Source: Chryseobacterium sp. CH21
Lineage (GTDB): Bacteria; Bacteroidota; Bacteroidia; Flavobacteriales; Weeksellaceae
Direction of reading: 5' to 3'
DNA: 64,000 nucleotides
NCBI RefSeq assembly: GCF_004119445.1
Contig: NZ_QICI01000082.1
Location: 91,616-155,615 of the forward strand
Shown here one piece after another: positions 1 to 9,922 of the stretch (position 1 is the stretch's first letter; every line of letters starts with the position of its first letter). The position numbers and the translations under genes are program-made. The notes under the pieces were generated by a model. The model saw only the letters and a program-made list of their open reading frames with translations. It had not been told where the DNA came from and made no database searches.

Positions 1-1335
1 ATAATAGCCGGTAGTCGTTAAAACTGGAATGTTTATTTTGGCAAAATCATTTTTATAAGGAACCATTTTCTGCCAGTATTTGTCATAACCGGGATGATCC
101 AACCATCTTTGAAAAATTTTATTAGGCTTTCCGCTAAGGGAATCCAGAGCTCTGAATGACCTTCCGCTTTTATACCATGCAGTATTGATAGAATCCCATT
201 TTGGATAATTGGTGAAGGTGGCTTCATCGGTCAGCTTATTATTAGTGACATATCGGATCCACTGCATCATATAGCTCATGAATACATTGTTTTGAGCAGG
301 GTAATCTATCCCGATTCCTACCGATACCTGAGGTACAATTGTTTTCAAAGCCGGATGCAGTTTTTTGACCGCTGCCCATTGGCTGAATCCTAAATAGCTT
401 CCGCCTATCATTCCTACTTTACCATTGCTCCATGGTTGTTTGCTTACCCAGTCTATGACTTCATAAAGATCCTGTGCTTCGTCTTCAAATGGATTATTGG
501 GATCATTACTGTCCCTTTTTCCACGGGTATTAACCACAGCTCCTACATAATTGTAGACGGCTGCTCTTTTCCCCATTCCTGCATCTACAAGCTCCCCGGC
601 ATAAATATTATTGGTAAGAATAACAGGCAGGGGAGATTTATTCTCTTTTTTTCGTACAATCGTAATCGTAAGTTTTGTTCCGTTTTTTAAGGTAAGGTTC
701 TTGGTTTCAATAATGAATTTTTCCTGCTCCTTTACTTTGAACAGCTGCATAACCTGAGGCTTAATGCTGGAATAGGTTTTATAATTGACATAATTTTTAC
801 ATAAAGCCAGAGCAGAAGCATAATCTATAGTGTCCTTATCTTTTTGCTTGTCAAGTGCTGTTTTCAGAGATTTTTTATATTCCCTTACATCACCATCCAA
901 AATGGTTCCTATTTTGGCAGTCAGTGGATCCGAGAAACTTTCATATTTTGTTGTAAAGGCCGTTTGAAGAGCATTGGAAAAAGATGTTTTTTTATCCTTT
1001 TCCATCAGTTTGGCCATGCTGTAGATTTCATAAGCAAGAGATTTGTTCCCCGCCATATTGTGATCTGCGTATTCTTTACGATAATCATTTAAGCTTGTAA
1101 TAGAACTTTTGTAATCTTTTGCGGCAAGCTGTAAACGAAACAGGTTATCTAAAAATGTGACGGTAGATTTCGGTTTGTTTTTAGGAGATTGATGTTCAGT
1201 AATCACCTTTAGAGCGAGTTCCGGAATTTGTTTTTCCAAAATTACAGAATCTGTTGTTGCTGTTTTTGGAAAGTAAAACTTCTGAGCTTGCATTAGATTG
1301 ACAAAAACTAATGCTACGAGTATTTTAAATTTCAT
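1..1335 (-). CDS. CocE/NonD-family secreted hydrolase, copy 1 (3' end beyond window)
   Basis: An open frame runs from an ATG at 1335 to the left edge without a stop, giving 445 codons. It begins with a signal peptide (MKFKILVALVFVNLMQAQ) and has a helical N-terminal region of about 190 residues before an alpha/beta-hydrolase domain. The nucleophile motif GGSYLGFSQW is visible at about residue 400, as expected for X-Pro dipeptidyl-peptidase (S15)/cocaine-esterase-like enzymes; the Asp, His and C-terminal jelly roll lie mostly outside the window. The protein closely matches the neighbouring copy at 1518-3757 over its whole visible length, so the two are a tandem duplication. It is probably exported and hydrolyses an acyl or peptide bond; the substrate is unknown. 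Confidence 0.85.
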   Translation of the reverse strand, partial: MKFKILVALVFVNLMQAQKFYFPKTATTDSVILEKQIPELALKVITEHQSPKNKPKSTVTFLDNLFRLQLAAKDYKSSITSLNDYRKEYADHNMAGNKSLAYEIYSMAKLMEKDKKTSFSNALQTAFTTKYESFSDPLTAKIGTILDGDVREYKKSLKTALDKQKDKDTIDYASALALCKNYVNYKTYSSIKPQVMQLFKVKEQEKFIIETKNLTLKNGTKLTITIVRKKENKSPLPVILTNNIYAGELVDAGMGKRAAVYNYVGAVVNTRGKRDSNDPNNPFEDEAQDLYEVIDWVSKQPWSNGKVGMIGGSYLGFSQWAAVKKLHPALKTIVPQVSVGIGIDYPAQNNVFMSYMMQWIRYVTNNKLTDEATFTNYPKWDSINTAWYKSGRSFRALDSLSGKPNKIFQRWLDHPGYDKYWQKMVPYKNDFAKINIPVLTTTGYY

Positions 1336-1517
1336 TAATAGTGTGTTTTGAGCTGCTGCTGAAAAAGTATCACATCAGAATGTGTTGTTGATCATTCATT
1401 ACTCAGGTGGTTATTTTTAGATGACTAAATTAAGAATTTTTATCATTAAAGGATGAAATAATCTCATTGCTGTTTTTGTTGTGTGAAGTCTGCTGAAACT
1501 AACTTAAACAGAAGGTT

Positions 1518-3757
1518 TTAATCTTTGTAAACAGGGATTTCCACGTAGCTGTCATTATACCATTTGATCTCCATCGGCTCTCCGGAATCCTTGATCGTTT
1601 CATCACTTACATCTTTACCGGAACCATAATTAACCTGCCAGTAAGGTGTTTTATTCACTCCCACCAATAAAAGGAGTTTACTTCCTTTCTCTATCTTTCT
1701 ACTCATAAAATAGGAATTGTTAATTGGGATTTGTTCCAGCTTATTCGGTTCAAGAAGCTGTCGTTTTTCATTGTTCTTCGCATAGCTGGCTCTCACGATA
1801 TGAGTGGATAGTAACGAAGATTTTCCATCCGGCTGAATTTGGTACAGGTAAGTATCCGTATCAAAATCCTTTTTATTGATGGCAATATTGAAAACTCCGG
1901 ACAGATTTCCGCTGATGATCATATCCTTGTCAAGCACTTCACTTTCGAAAGCAATAGAATTTGTCATTTTTATGCTGTCCTTTTTGCTGACTTTGTAGTA
2001 AATGTCTTTCTGATCCCTGTTTTTTAAATCAACGGTTTGTTTTGTGAAAGTCTTGTTTTCCGGTTTATTGAATACAGATGATATATTTTTTTGTCCTGAA
2101 GGTAAAATTTCACGGTGGAAGTATGCATTTTATCAAGATCAGCCACATGCTTCCAGGTATTGGTATTCATCACCTGAAAATTGATTTTGTCTTTTAAAAT
2201 TTCCGGTTTTGGACCTCCTTTAAGAATATAATCAAACCATGAGAAAGCAAGGTCATCAATACTTATTCTGGCTACCGGATCAATAGGATTTCCATTCACG
2301 TAAGTAAATCCGAAACTTTGCGCTCCTCCATGATTATATGGGCCTATGACCAGATAATGATCTGCATTTTTATTGTAGAGATGATGTTGTTTAAAATAAT
2401 ACAGTGCACCAATCTGATCATCATCATAATATCCCGTTGTCGTCAGGATAGGAATATTGATTTTAGAAAAATCCTCTTTGTAAGGAACCATTTTCTGCCA
2501 GTACTCATCATATCCCGGATGATCCAGCCATCGCTGGAATATTTTGCTTGGTTTTCCACTTATTGCGTCTAAAGATCTGAATGATTTCCCGCTTTTATAC
2601 CATTTTGTATAAATAGAATCCCACTTTACAGCATTGGCAAAATCTGCTTCATCTGTTAATTTGTTATTGGTCACGTACTGTATCCACTGCAGCATATAGC
2701 TCATGAAGATGTTATTCTGAGCAGGATAATCAATCCCGATACCTACTGCAACCTGTGGAACAATCGTCTTTAATGCCGGATGTAATTTTTTTACGGATGC
2801 CCATTGACTGAAACCTAAGTAGCTTCCGCCGATCATTCCTACTTTTCCGTTACACCAAGGCTGTTTGCTTACCCAGTCGATAACTTCATAGATATCTTCC
2901 GATTCATGTTCAAAAGGATTATTTACATTGTTACTGTTTCTCTTACCTCGTGTATTGACAACAGCTCCTACATAATTATAAGTAGCGGCTCTTTTTCCGA
3001 AGAATTCATCAAATGAACCTGCATAAATATTGCTGGTAAGAATAACAGGAAGTGGGGAAGTATTTCCCTTTTTCCGAACAATAGTAATCGTTAAGGTAGC
3101 TCCGTTTTTTATGGTAAGATCTTTGGTTTCAATAATGAATCTTTCTTTATCTTTTGAAGCCCGGAGCTGCATTACCTGAGGTTTTATACCGGAATAGGTT
3201 TTATAACTCAAATAGCTTTTGCATAGAGCAAGAGCAGTTCTGTAATCAATACTGTCTTTGTCTTTTTGTTTATCCAGTACTTTTTTTAACTGCTTTCTGG
3301 ATTCTTTTACATCTCCATCAAGAGCAATTCCTAGTCTGGGAATCGTTTTTTCGGAAAGGCTTTCATACTTTTTATTAAAGACTTTCTGAAGGGCATTGGA
3401 AAAGGTGGTATTGTTTTCTTTTTGCTCCATTTTTGCAAGAGCATACAGTTCAAATCCGATATATCTATAGTCTCCCATATTGTTATCGGCAAAAAGCTTA
3501 CGGTTTTCGGAAAGAGAAGCCAAAGAATTTTTATAATCCTGAGCCACCATCTGCAAACGGAAAAGATTGTCCATAAGATCAACGGTGTTTTCTGGTTTGT
3601 ACTTGGCAGACTGAAGTTGAGGAATCACTTGCATGGCAAGTCCGGGTATCTGTTTTTCCAATAGAAGAGAGTCATTTACAGCTGTCTTTGGAAAGTGAAA
3701 TTTTTGGGCCTGCATGAGGTTTACAAAAATTAATGCTAAAAGAATCTTAAATTTCAT
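1518..3757 (-). pseudogene. CocE/NonD-family secreted hydrolase, copy 2, frameshifted in a homopolymer
   Basis: The 577-codon 5' part (2024-3757) has a signal peptide, a helical N-terminal region, the nucleophile elbow GGSYLGFSQW, an Asp region (GYYDDDQ) and a His region (GPYNHGG), so the catalytic triad is complete. The frame is then lost, and the C-terminal jelly-roll domain typical of the family continues in another frame down to the stop at 1518. The break falls in a run of seven T at 2086-2092 (A7 on the coding strand). One more A gives DKKNISSVFNKPENKTF and joins both parts into about 746 residues. This is either a sequencing error or a very recent mutation. The gene is a tandem paralogue of the one at 1-1335, and both read in the same direction. 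Confidence 0.85.
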
Positions 3758-3946
3758 GGAATGGTGTGTTTATGGTATGTTTTTAGCTGTTGTTGAAAAA
3801 GTATCCAATTTAAATACGTTTTTGATAACCGTTAATTAAAATTGTTTACATTTTATCAGACGAAAGTAGTAAATTTTATCATTGTATAGTGAGAAAATTT
3901 TCATGGTTATGAAATAAGTATTAACATCCATTAACGCTGTTAAAGC

Positions 3947-3977
3947 TTGCTTAAACAATAAGTTTTTAATATTTTCG
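3947..3977 (+). promoter_or_regulatory. Candidate Bacteroidetes-type promoter for the TPR gene
   Basis: TTG at 3947-3949 and TATTTTCG at 3970-3977 are 20 nt apart, close to the flavobacterial TTG-N17-23-TAnnTTTG pattern. The site lies 38 nt upstream of the ATG at 4015. The -7 box has one mismatch, so this is only a candidate. Confidence 0.35.
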
Positions 3978-4014
3978 TTAACTTATTTAGACTAATTTTC
4001 TTATATCAAGAAGA

Positions 4015-6978
4015 ATGAAATCAAAAAAAATACTTTTAGCGGCTGCAGTAATTTATTTCGGAATCTCCGATGCTCAACAGTCCCAATATTTTACCCAGAA
4101 AGAAAATTACAGGTTCAATCTAGCCGAAAATCTTTATCAGACTAAAATCTACAACGCTTCTCAATACGAATATGCAAGACAATATTTCTACAATCAGAAT
4201 TTGTCACGTTCGAAGAAGGAAGCTGCGCAGTTTTTTGATAATGTAATCGGTGTGATTCTTCAGAAAAATCATGCTGAAGAAGGGTTAACGGCTTTCATGA
4301 AAGAATATCCTAATTCTGCTTATTTTGCTCAGGCTAATCTTCCGCTGGCAGATTACTATTTAGCAAAAAAAGATTTTGACAAAGCACTTGAAACCTTGAA
4401 AAAGGTGAACCAGTATCAACTTTCAAAAGAGGAAAATACCCAGTATATTCTGAAGCTTGGATATGCAAAATTCATGACGGGTGATTCCAAAGGAGCTACC
4501 GATGCTCTGGAAGAAGCTTATAAAACAGCAGATCAGTCTCAAAAAGGTGATATCGCTTACATGCTGGGACATTTGTATTACAGCAGCAGACAAAATGATA
4601 AAGCGTTCCAGTATTTTGACTCCATAAAAGATCAGGATAAATTCTCAAAGCTGGTTCGTCCTTATTATGTACAGATGTATTATAATGACAAGAACTATGA
4701 TCAGGCAATTACAGAAGGAAAAGCTCTGTTAAACGAAAATATTTCAGATTCTTATAAAGCGGAAGTTCATAAGATCATTGGGGAGAGTTATTTCATGAAG
4801 AATGACTATAACTCAGCTTACCCCCATTTAAAAGATTATCTGAGCGTACAGCAGAATCCATCAGAAAACGATTTGTATGAGATGGGATTTGTAGCTGCAC
4901 AGCTTAAAAAATACGATGAAGCAGTTTCTTATTATAATCAGCTTCTAAACAGTAATTCAGCTTTAGCACAAAATGCTTACTACCAGTTAGGAAATGCTTA
5001 TCTGGCAGTTGATAAAAAGCAGGAAGCACTTTCTGCATTCCGTTCTTCTTATCAGATGGATTATGATGCGAAAGTGAAAAAGCTGGCTCATGAGCAGTAT
5101 GCTAAATTAAGTTATGATATTGGTAATCCGTTTGAAAGCCCTTCTGCGGTCATCCAAAGTTATATCAACGAAAATCAGAATGGAGCCAATGCTACAGAGA
5201 TGAGATCTTTATTGGTGAAATCCTATCTGTATTCCGGAAACTATAAAGAAACGCTGAATGCGATTGACAGATTACAGAGTTCAACTCCAGAGATCAACAA
5301 AGTAGATCAGGAAGTTTCTTATTTATTGGGGACTGAAGAATTCAACAAAGGAAACTACGATGAAGCGGAGAAATATTTCTTGAGAAGCCTTGGTTTCAAT
5401 ATCAATAAAGAATTCAACAGCAGAGCTTTGTACTGGCTGGCACAGGTATATTACCAGAAAGGAAATTACCCGTCTGCCATTGTTCGTTATGAAAAACTTC
5501 TTGATGAAAGCTTCCCTGAAAAACAGCAGCTTCCGTATGATTTAGGATATGCTTATTTTAAATCCAAGAAATTTGACCAGGCTGCTACGTATTTCAAACA
5601 ATATCTTGCCAATCCGAAACCGGAATTTAAAAATGATGCAGAACTTCGTCTTGCAGATATTCATTATGCCAACAATGATCTGAACGAAGCGATTGCCATT
5701 TATGATAAAAATGAAGATGCTACGGATTATACTTTGTACCAAAAAGCAATGGCTTTAGGATTCAAAGGAGATACACAGGCGAAGATTACTAACCTTAAAA
5801 ACCTTTTATCAAAATATCCGGATTCCGAATATTACGATGATGCTCAATACGAAATAGGAACAGCCTATGCTGCTCAGGATGATTTTGCGAACTCCAACGA
5901 TTATTTCGGAAAAGTAATTAAAGGATCTTCTGACAAGGATCTGATTGCTAACGCTTCTATTTACAGAGCACAAAATTATATCGACCAGAATCAGAATGAT
6001 AAAGCACTTTCTGAACTGAGATCTTTGGGTGAGCAGTATAAGAATACAGCTTATGCTCAGAAAGTAGTTCAGGCTGCAAAACCAATCTTTACGAAAAACG
6101 GAGATGTTTCAGGGTATGAAACTTTTGCAAGAAATATTGGTGTAAATGTAGATGCTGCTGAAATAGATGAAATCAACTTATCTACAGGTAAGCAATTGTT
6201 CGCAAAGAAGGATTATAAAAATGCAATTTCTTACTACGAAAAGTATCTGACACAGAATCCGACAGGAGAGGGATTGTACCAGGCGAAGTATGAATTGGGA
6301 GAAAGTTACTATCAGACTAATAATTCAACTAAAGCTTTACTTGTGCTTCAGGAAGTAGCTGGAATTCAGAACGATTACCAGGATGATGCACAAACTCGTT
6401 TAGCTCAAATCTTTATTGCACAAGGGAATAATGCAGAAGCTAAAAAGTATCTTGAGGGAATTAAAAACTCTTCCAACATCAGCATTAAAAACTATGCGAA
6501 TGTAGAGTTGATGAAACTGTATGCAGAAGAAAATAATTTCTCTGAAGCGGAAAAATTAGCCAATGCAGTGATTGCTAATTCTAAAAACTCAGCAGCAGTT
6601 ATTGAAACAGCGAAAGTGATCAAAGCAAGAAGTCTGATGAACTCAGGAAAAGATAAGGATGCACAGACAGCTTATGTTTCTCTTGAAAAATCATCCAATA
6701 CATCAGTAGCTGCGGAAGCTTTGTATGCTAAAGCGTATTATCAGAATAAAGGAAAAGCTTTCAAGTCATCTAATGAAACGATCTTTAAGCTAGCCAATAA
6801 CTATGCATCTGAAGAATTCTGGGGAGCAAAAGCCTTAGTATTGATGGCGAAAAACTATATCGGTCTGAAAGATAACTATCAGGCAAGTTATACCTGTGAT
6901 CAGATCATTGCCAACTACAAGGATTTCCCTGAAATCGTTGCTGAAGCTAAAGAAGTTAAAAAGCAGATTAAGAAATAA
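4015..6978 (+). CDS. Large secreted tetratricopeptide-repeat protein
   Basis: A 987-residue protein with an N-terminal signal peptide (MKSKKILLAAAVIYFGISDAQ) followed almost entirely by tetratricopeptide repeats. Many 34-residue helix pairs show the Y/A/G signature, for example AYYQLGNAYLAVDKKQEA and YWLAQVYYQKGNYPSAI. It is expected to be a periplasmic or outer-membrane-associated scaffold; no catalytic domain is visible. The ATG is the first in frame and sits directly before the signal peptide. The lipoprotein gene starts 3 nt after its stop, and a beta-barrel gene follows, so the three probably form an operon. The binding partner is unknown. Confidence 0.88.
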   Translation: MKSKKILLAAAVIYFGISDAQQSQYFTQKENYRFNLAENLYQTKIYNASQYEYARQYFYNQNLSRSKKEAAQFFDNVIGVILQKNHAEEGLTAFMKEYPNSAYFAQANLPLADYYLAKKDFDKALETLKKVNQYQLSKEENTQYILKLGYAKFMTGDSKGATDALEEAYKTADQSQKGDIAYMLGHLYYSSRQNDKAFQYFDSIKDQDKFSKLVRPYYVQMYYNDKNYDQAITEGKALLNENISDSYKAEVHKIIGESYFMKNDYNSAYPHLKDYLSVQQNPSENDLYEMGFVAAQLKKYDEAVSYYNQLLNSNSALAQNAYYQLGNAYLAVDKKQEALSAFRSSYQMDYDAKVKKLAHEQYAKLSYDIGNPFESPSAVIQSYINENQNGANATEMRSLLVKSYLYSGNYKETLNAIDRLQSSTPEINKVDQEVSYLLGTEEFNKGNYDEAEKYFLRSLGFNINKEFNSRALYWLAQVYYQKGNYPSAIVRYEKLLDESFPEKQQLPYDLGYAYFKSKKFDQAATYFKQYLANPKPEFKNDAELRLADIHYANNDLNEAIAIYDKNEDATDYTLYQKAMALGFKGDTQAKITNLKNLLSKYPDSEYYDDAQYEIGTAYAAQDDFANSNDYFGKVIKGSSDKDLIANASIYRAQNYIDQNQNDKALSELRSLGEQYKNTAYAQKVVQAAKPIFTKNGDVSGYETFARNIGVNVDAAEIDEINLSTGKQLFAKKDYKNAISYYEKYLTQNPTGEGLYQAKYELGESYYQTNNSTKALLVLQEVAGIQNDYQDDAQTRLAQIFIAQGNNAEAKKYLEGIKNSSNISIKNYANVELMKLYAEENNFSEAEKLANAVIANSKNSAAVIETAKVIKARSLMNSGKDKDAQTAYVSLEKSSNTSVAAEALYAKAYYQNKGKAFKSSNETIFKLANNYASEEFWGAKALVLMAKNYIGLKDNYQASYTCDQIIANYKDFPEIVAEAKEVKKQIKK

Positions 6979-6981
6979 GAA

Positions 6982-7473
6982 ATGAAGGTGTTTAAAATTG
7001 CCATATATTCTCTTTTAATTTCTACTTCTCTCTGGAGCTGCATTCCTTCGTACAGTGCATATCCAAAGGAGTATAACCATGCAAAAGCTGATTTCAAAAA
7101 GCAAAAAGCTTTTGTGGTGAATAAGGATCTTGAGAAAGAATTTAAAATTTTAAAACACTCCAATATTTATGAAATTGTAGAAGACAGCATCCATGCAGCT
7201 AAAATAACACTGCATCCGATGATGACACGTACTCCTTCTTGTGGAAACCCAATGATTGGAAGTATGCTCACAGTGGGGTTATTGCCTTCAGGATTTCCGT
7301 ATGATATTTCTTACAGTTATGATGTAGCTGAGAACAGTACAACGAAAAATTATCAATACAAATTACAAGTTTATCAAAGCCTTTGGCTGTTTAATATATT
7401 CAGACTGGGGAGAACTTTTTCAAAACAGTCGGGCAAAGCTTTATTAGGCAGTTATATGGCTTCCAATAAATAA
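6982..7473 (+). CDS. Predicted lipoprotein of unknown function
   Basis: A 163-residue protein whose N-terminus is a lipoprotein signal with a lipobox ending LWSC at about residue 20, so it is probably anchored to a membrane by lipid. I do not recognise the rest. It contains a short glycine/proline-rich stretch around residues 90-105 and no motif of a known enzyme. It starts 3 nt after the TPR gene and ends 34 nt before the outer-membrane barrel gene, which suggests that the three work together at the outer membrane. Confidence 0.75.
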   Translation: MKVFKIAIYSLLISTSLWSCIPSYSAYPKEYNHAKADFKKQKAFVVNKDLEKEFKILKHSNIYEIVEDSIHAAKITLHPMMTRTPSCGNPMIGSMLTVGLLPSGFPYDISYSYDVAENSTTKNYQYKLQVYQSLWLFNIFRLGRTFSKQSGKALLGSYMASNK

Positions 7474-7507
7474 AAACCCGTTATATATTTTTTCAAATAA
7501 AGAAAAT

Positions 7508-9271
7508 ATGAACAAGAAGATTCAAATATTATCCATATTATTTTTAGGGGTTTCGTCGGTGGCGTTTTCCCAGATCAAGGAAGAAAAACTGGTTCTTAAC
7601 AAAAAAAGAGAGCCGGAAGTGAAGAAGATCGAGAAGAAGAAAACTTCTGTGGAAACCATCAAAAATTATCCGCCGGAAGAGAAATCACAGACTCCTGTGA
7701 AGTACAATATCACGGATGTCCCTGCTGTTTCCGATTTCAAAACTTCAACCATTCAGGGGGAAGATGTGGCTCCAAAATTTGACGGAACGGCTCAGAATAA
7801 CTATTTCCAGTTTGGTATGGGTAATTACGGGAAAATTCTGGTAGACGGAAACGTTTCAAAAACCCTTCAAAACAAGCTTGAAGTAGGAGCAGATGTTCAT
7901 GTTTTGTCTACGAATGGTCTTAAAAAAGATTACGACTGGAAATCCGGGCAGACTTCGGCTAATATCGGAGCTTTCTTAAACTCTTATGGTGAAAAAGGGA
8001 AGTTTAACCTTAATGCTGAATATGGTCTAGACAGTTATAACTATTATGGAATCTATGCCATGCAGCCTACCGGAGAGCTTGATCTGAAGCAAAAAGTAAA
8101 TCAGTTTAAAGTAAACGGATACTATGATTTTTATTCTAATGAAATCTTAAATGATGTAAGGGTAAAATCATCATTCCTGAAGGATCATTTTGATGCTTCG
8201 GAAAACCAGGTTTCCATCCTTGCCAATTTTTCCAAACATGCTGTTGAATTAGGAAAATCAGGAATCAACCTGAATGCTGATTTGGGAGTAGGTTTAGAAG
8301 CTGTTAAAACTGATTTTGAAATGGTAGATAAAAACTCTTCCAATTTCTTCAATACCAGCCTGACTCCGAAAGTGACGTTCAGAAAAGGAGATTCTTACTT
8401 AACATTAGGATCTTCATTCTCTTTCCTGAATGCTAAAAACTCAGCGGAACTGGTTTCTCAGCAGAAAAACAATAAAACCTATTGGTTCCCGCAGGCAGAA
8501 TTCCAGTTTGCAGCGGCTAAAGAATTTAAATTTTACGGAGGGGTAGATGGAGGTTTGAAGCTGAATACGTATGGAGATATGCTGCAGACAAATCCATTCA
8601 TCCTTTCTGACCAGTTTTTAAAGCCAACAGAGACGAAATATCATTTTTATGTAGGATTGAGAGGTGATATTGATGAAACGTTGAAATACGACTTCTCTGC
8701 AGGGTATGGAAAGATGAGAGATATTATGTTCTTTAATGCCAACGGTCTTTTCGATAATACATCTGTTAATCGTTCTGCCTACAATTTTGCCAATACATTC
8801 TCTGCCGTGTATGATGACGGAAATGTAAGCGATATCAAAGGTAGTGTACAGTATTTCCCATTGGCCAACCTTATTATAGATGGAGAGTTAAGGTTTACAA
8901 AGTATGATCTAAAGAATTATGACAATATTTATAACGTTCCTTTATTCAATGCGAGCATCGGGGCGAAATATACCATGCTTGACAAGAAGTTATTGTTAGG
9001 ATTCAAAGGAATCTTTGCAAGTGACAGAACGACAAACTCTTATGCGATTGAAGGAGTAGGTGCTCCGAATGTAATCTATCAGTCTACAGAGAACACCAAT
9101 GATAAAGTAGGTGGCTATGCAGATTTAAATCTTTCTGCAGAGTATAAAATTCACAAAAATTTCAGTATTTTCGCACTCGGAAATAATCTTCTGAGCTCAA
9201 AATACCAGACGTACAAAGGATATAAAGTCCTGGGTGCACAGATTCTGGGAGGAGTGAAAATTACTTTCTAA
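7508..9271 (+). CDS. TonB-dependent-receptor-like outer-membrane beta-barrel protein
   Basis: A 587-residue protein with a signal peptide (MNKKIQILSILFLGVSSVAFSQ), a charged Lys/Glu-rich linker (about 25-60) and then alternating amphipathic strands up to a C-terminal strand ending in Phe (GGVKITF), as in barrels handled by the Bam machinery. The length and strand pattern resemble the barrel part of Bacteroidetes TonB-dependent receptors. I see no clear plug domain, so substrate and energy coupling are uncertain. It is the third gene of the TPR-lipoprotein-barrel cluster. Close pairing of a TPR protein with such a barrel suggests an outer-membrane complex (inference). Confidence 0.75.
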   Translation: MNKKIQILSILFLGVSSVAFSQIKEEKLVLNKKREPEVKKIEKKKTSVETIKNYPPEEKSQTPVKYNITDVPAVSDFKTSTIQGEDVAPKFDGTAQNNYFQFGMGNYGKILVDGNVSKTLQNKLEVGADVHVLSTNGLKKDYDWKSGQTSANIGAFLNSYGEKGKFNLNAEYGLDSYNYYGIYAMQPTGELDLKQKVNQFKVNGYYDFYSNEILNDVRVKSSFLKDHFDASENQVSILANFSKHAVELGKSGINLNADLGVGLEAVKTDFEMVDKNSSNFFNTSLTPKVTFRKGDSYLTLGSSFSFLNAKNSAELVSQQKNNKTYWFPQAEFQFAAAKEFKFYGGVDGGLKLNTYGDMLQTNPFILSDQFLKPTETKYHFYVGLRGDIDETLKYDFSAGYGKMRDIMFFNANGLFDNTSVNRSAYNFANTFSAVYDDGNVSDIKGSVQYFPLANLIIDGELRFTKYDLKNYDNIYNVPLFNASIGAKYTMLDKKLLLGFKGIFASDRTTNSYAIEGVGAPNVIYQSTENTNDKVGGYADLNLSAEYKIHKNFSIFALGNNLLSSKYQTYKGYKVLGAQILGGVKITF

Positions 9272-9287
9272 AACATAAGTAATAAAC

Positions 9288-9334
9288 AATGAGTAATTAG
9301 TAATCATTGAATGTGTATTATTAATTACTTCATT
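9288..9334. repeat. Imperfect inverted repeat after the barrel gene
   Basis: Arms at 9288-9304 and 9317-9334 (AATGAGTAATTAGTAAT and the near-complement of it) form an AT-rich hairpin between the barrel gene and the tRNA. It has no long U-run, so it may be a weak terminator or an mRNA-stabilising stem. Confidence 0.5.
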
Positions 9335-9346
9335 ATTTATGAATAC

Positions 9347-9418
9347 GGCTGCATAGTTTAATGGATAGAACTTCGGATTTCGGCTCCGACAGTGAGGGTT
9401 CGAATCCTTCTGCGGTCA
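9347..9418 (+). tRNA. tRNA-Arg (anticodon TCG)
   Basis: A full cloverleaf can be drawn by hand. The 7-bp acceptor stem GGCTGCA/TGCGGTC has two G-U pairs. The D stem is GTTT/GAAC and the anticodon stem TCGGA/TCCGA, with loop TTTCGGC at 9378-9384 (anticodon 9380-9382). The T stem is GAGGG/CCTTC with loop TTCGAAT. The discriminator is A at 9418 and the terminal CCA is not encoded. A terminator follows 10 nt later, so this is a single-tRNA transcription unit. Confidence 0.93.
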
Positions 9419-9427
9419 CAAATGTCC

Positions 9428-9466
9428 AAATGGCTCCAATTTAATCTAAATTGAGCCATTTTTTTT
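9428..9466 (+). terminator. Rho-independent terminator after the tRNA
   Basis: A long stem (AAATGGCTC...GAGCCATTT) closed by a short AT-rich loop and followed by eight T residues, ten bases after the tRNA. Confidence 0.8.
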
Positions 9467-9922
9467 GATTCCGGAATAAGCCAGATTAATCTTTTTTAAT
9501 GTTTTAGTAAATTGAGGTTCGAAATAAAAAACTAATAATTTTTAGTAATAATACCTCTTACAAATTACTAAGACTCTCTTGGTACATTTAAGTATATTGT
9601 TACCTAAAATATGGTCGTCATATATTTTAATGTATCAGATTTGTTTTTTTTATCAAGTAATATTATATTTTCGGTACATCCAAATATTATAGATGTCTAA
9701 AATTTTTATTTATTCTAATGTGAAAATCATCCATTTTAAAACAATTCAGAATGTCTCAACTTAGAAGGCTGCAGCAGTTGTTTTCAATAGCAATTACAGA
9801 TTTCAATAATCAATAAGCTCTGAACTTTCCACGATATTTTTTGAACTTTTAATGAAATAAACACTTCAAATTCTGACCTAATTTTGTCTTATCAAAACTT
9901 AATTAAATACCTAAAATTTAAA
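9467..9922. other. AT-rich intergenic region, no gene seen
   Basis: About 450 bases of AT-rich sequence with stops in all frames and no conserved element that I recognise. Sequence after tRNA genes is a common integration site for mobile elements, but no integrase or duplicated tRNA end is visible here. Confidence 0.6.

Noticed and set aside
9467..9922. Integrated element after tRNA-Arg
   Set aside because: No integrase, no repeated tRNA end and no change of composition were found; it is only an AT-rich gap.
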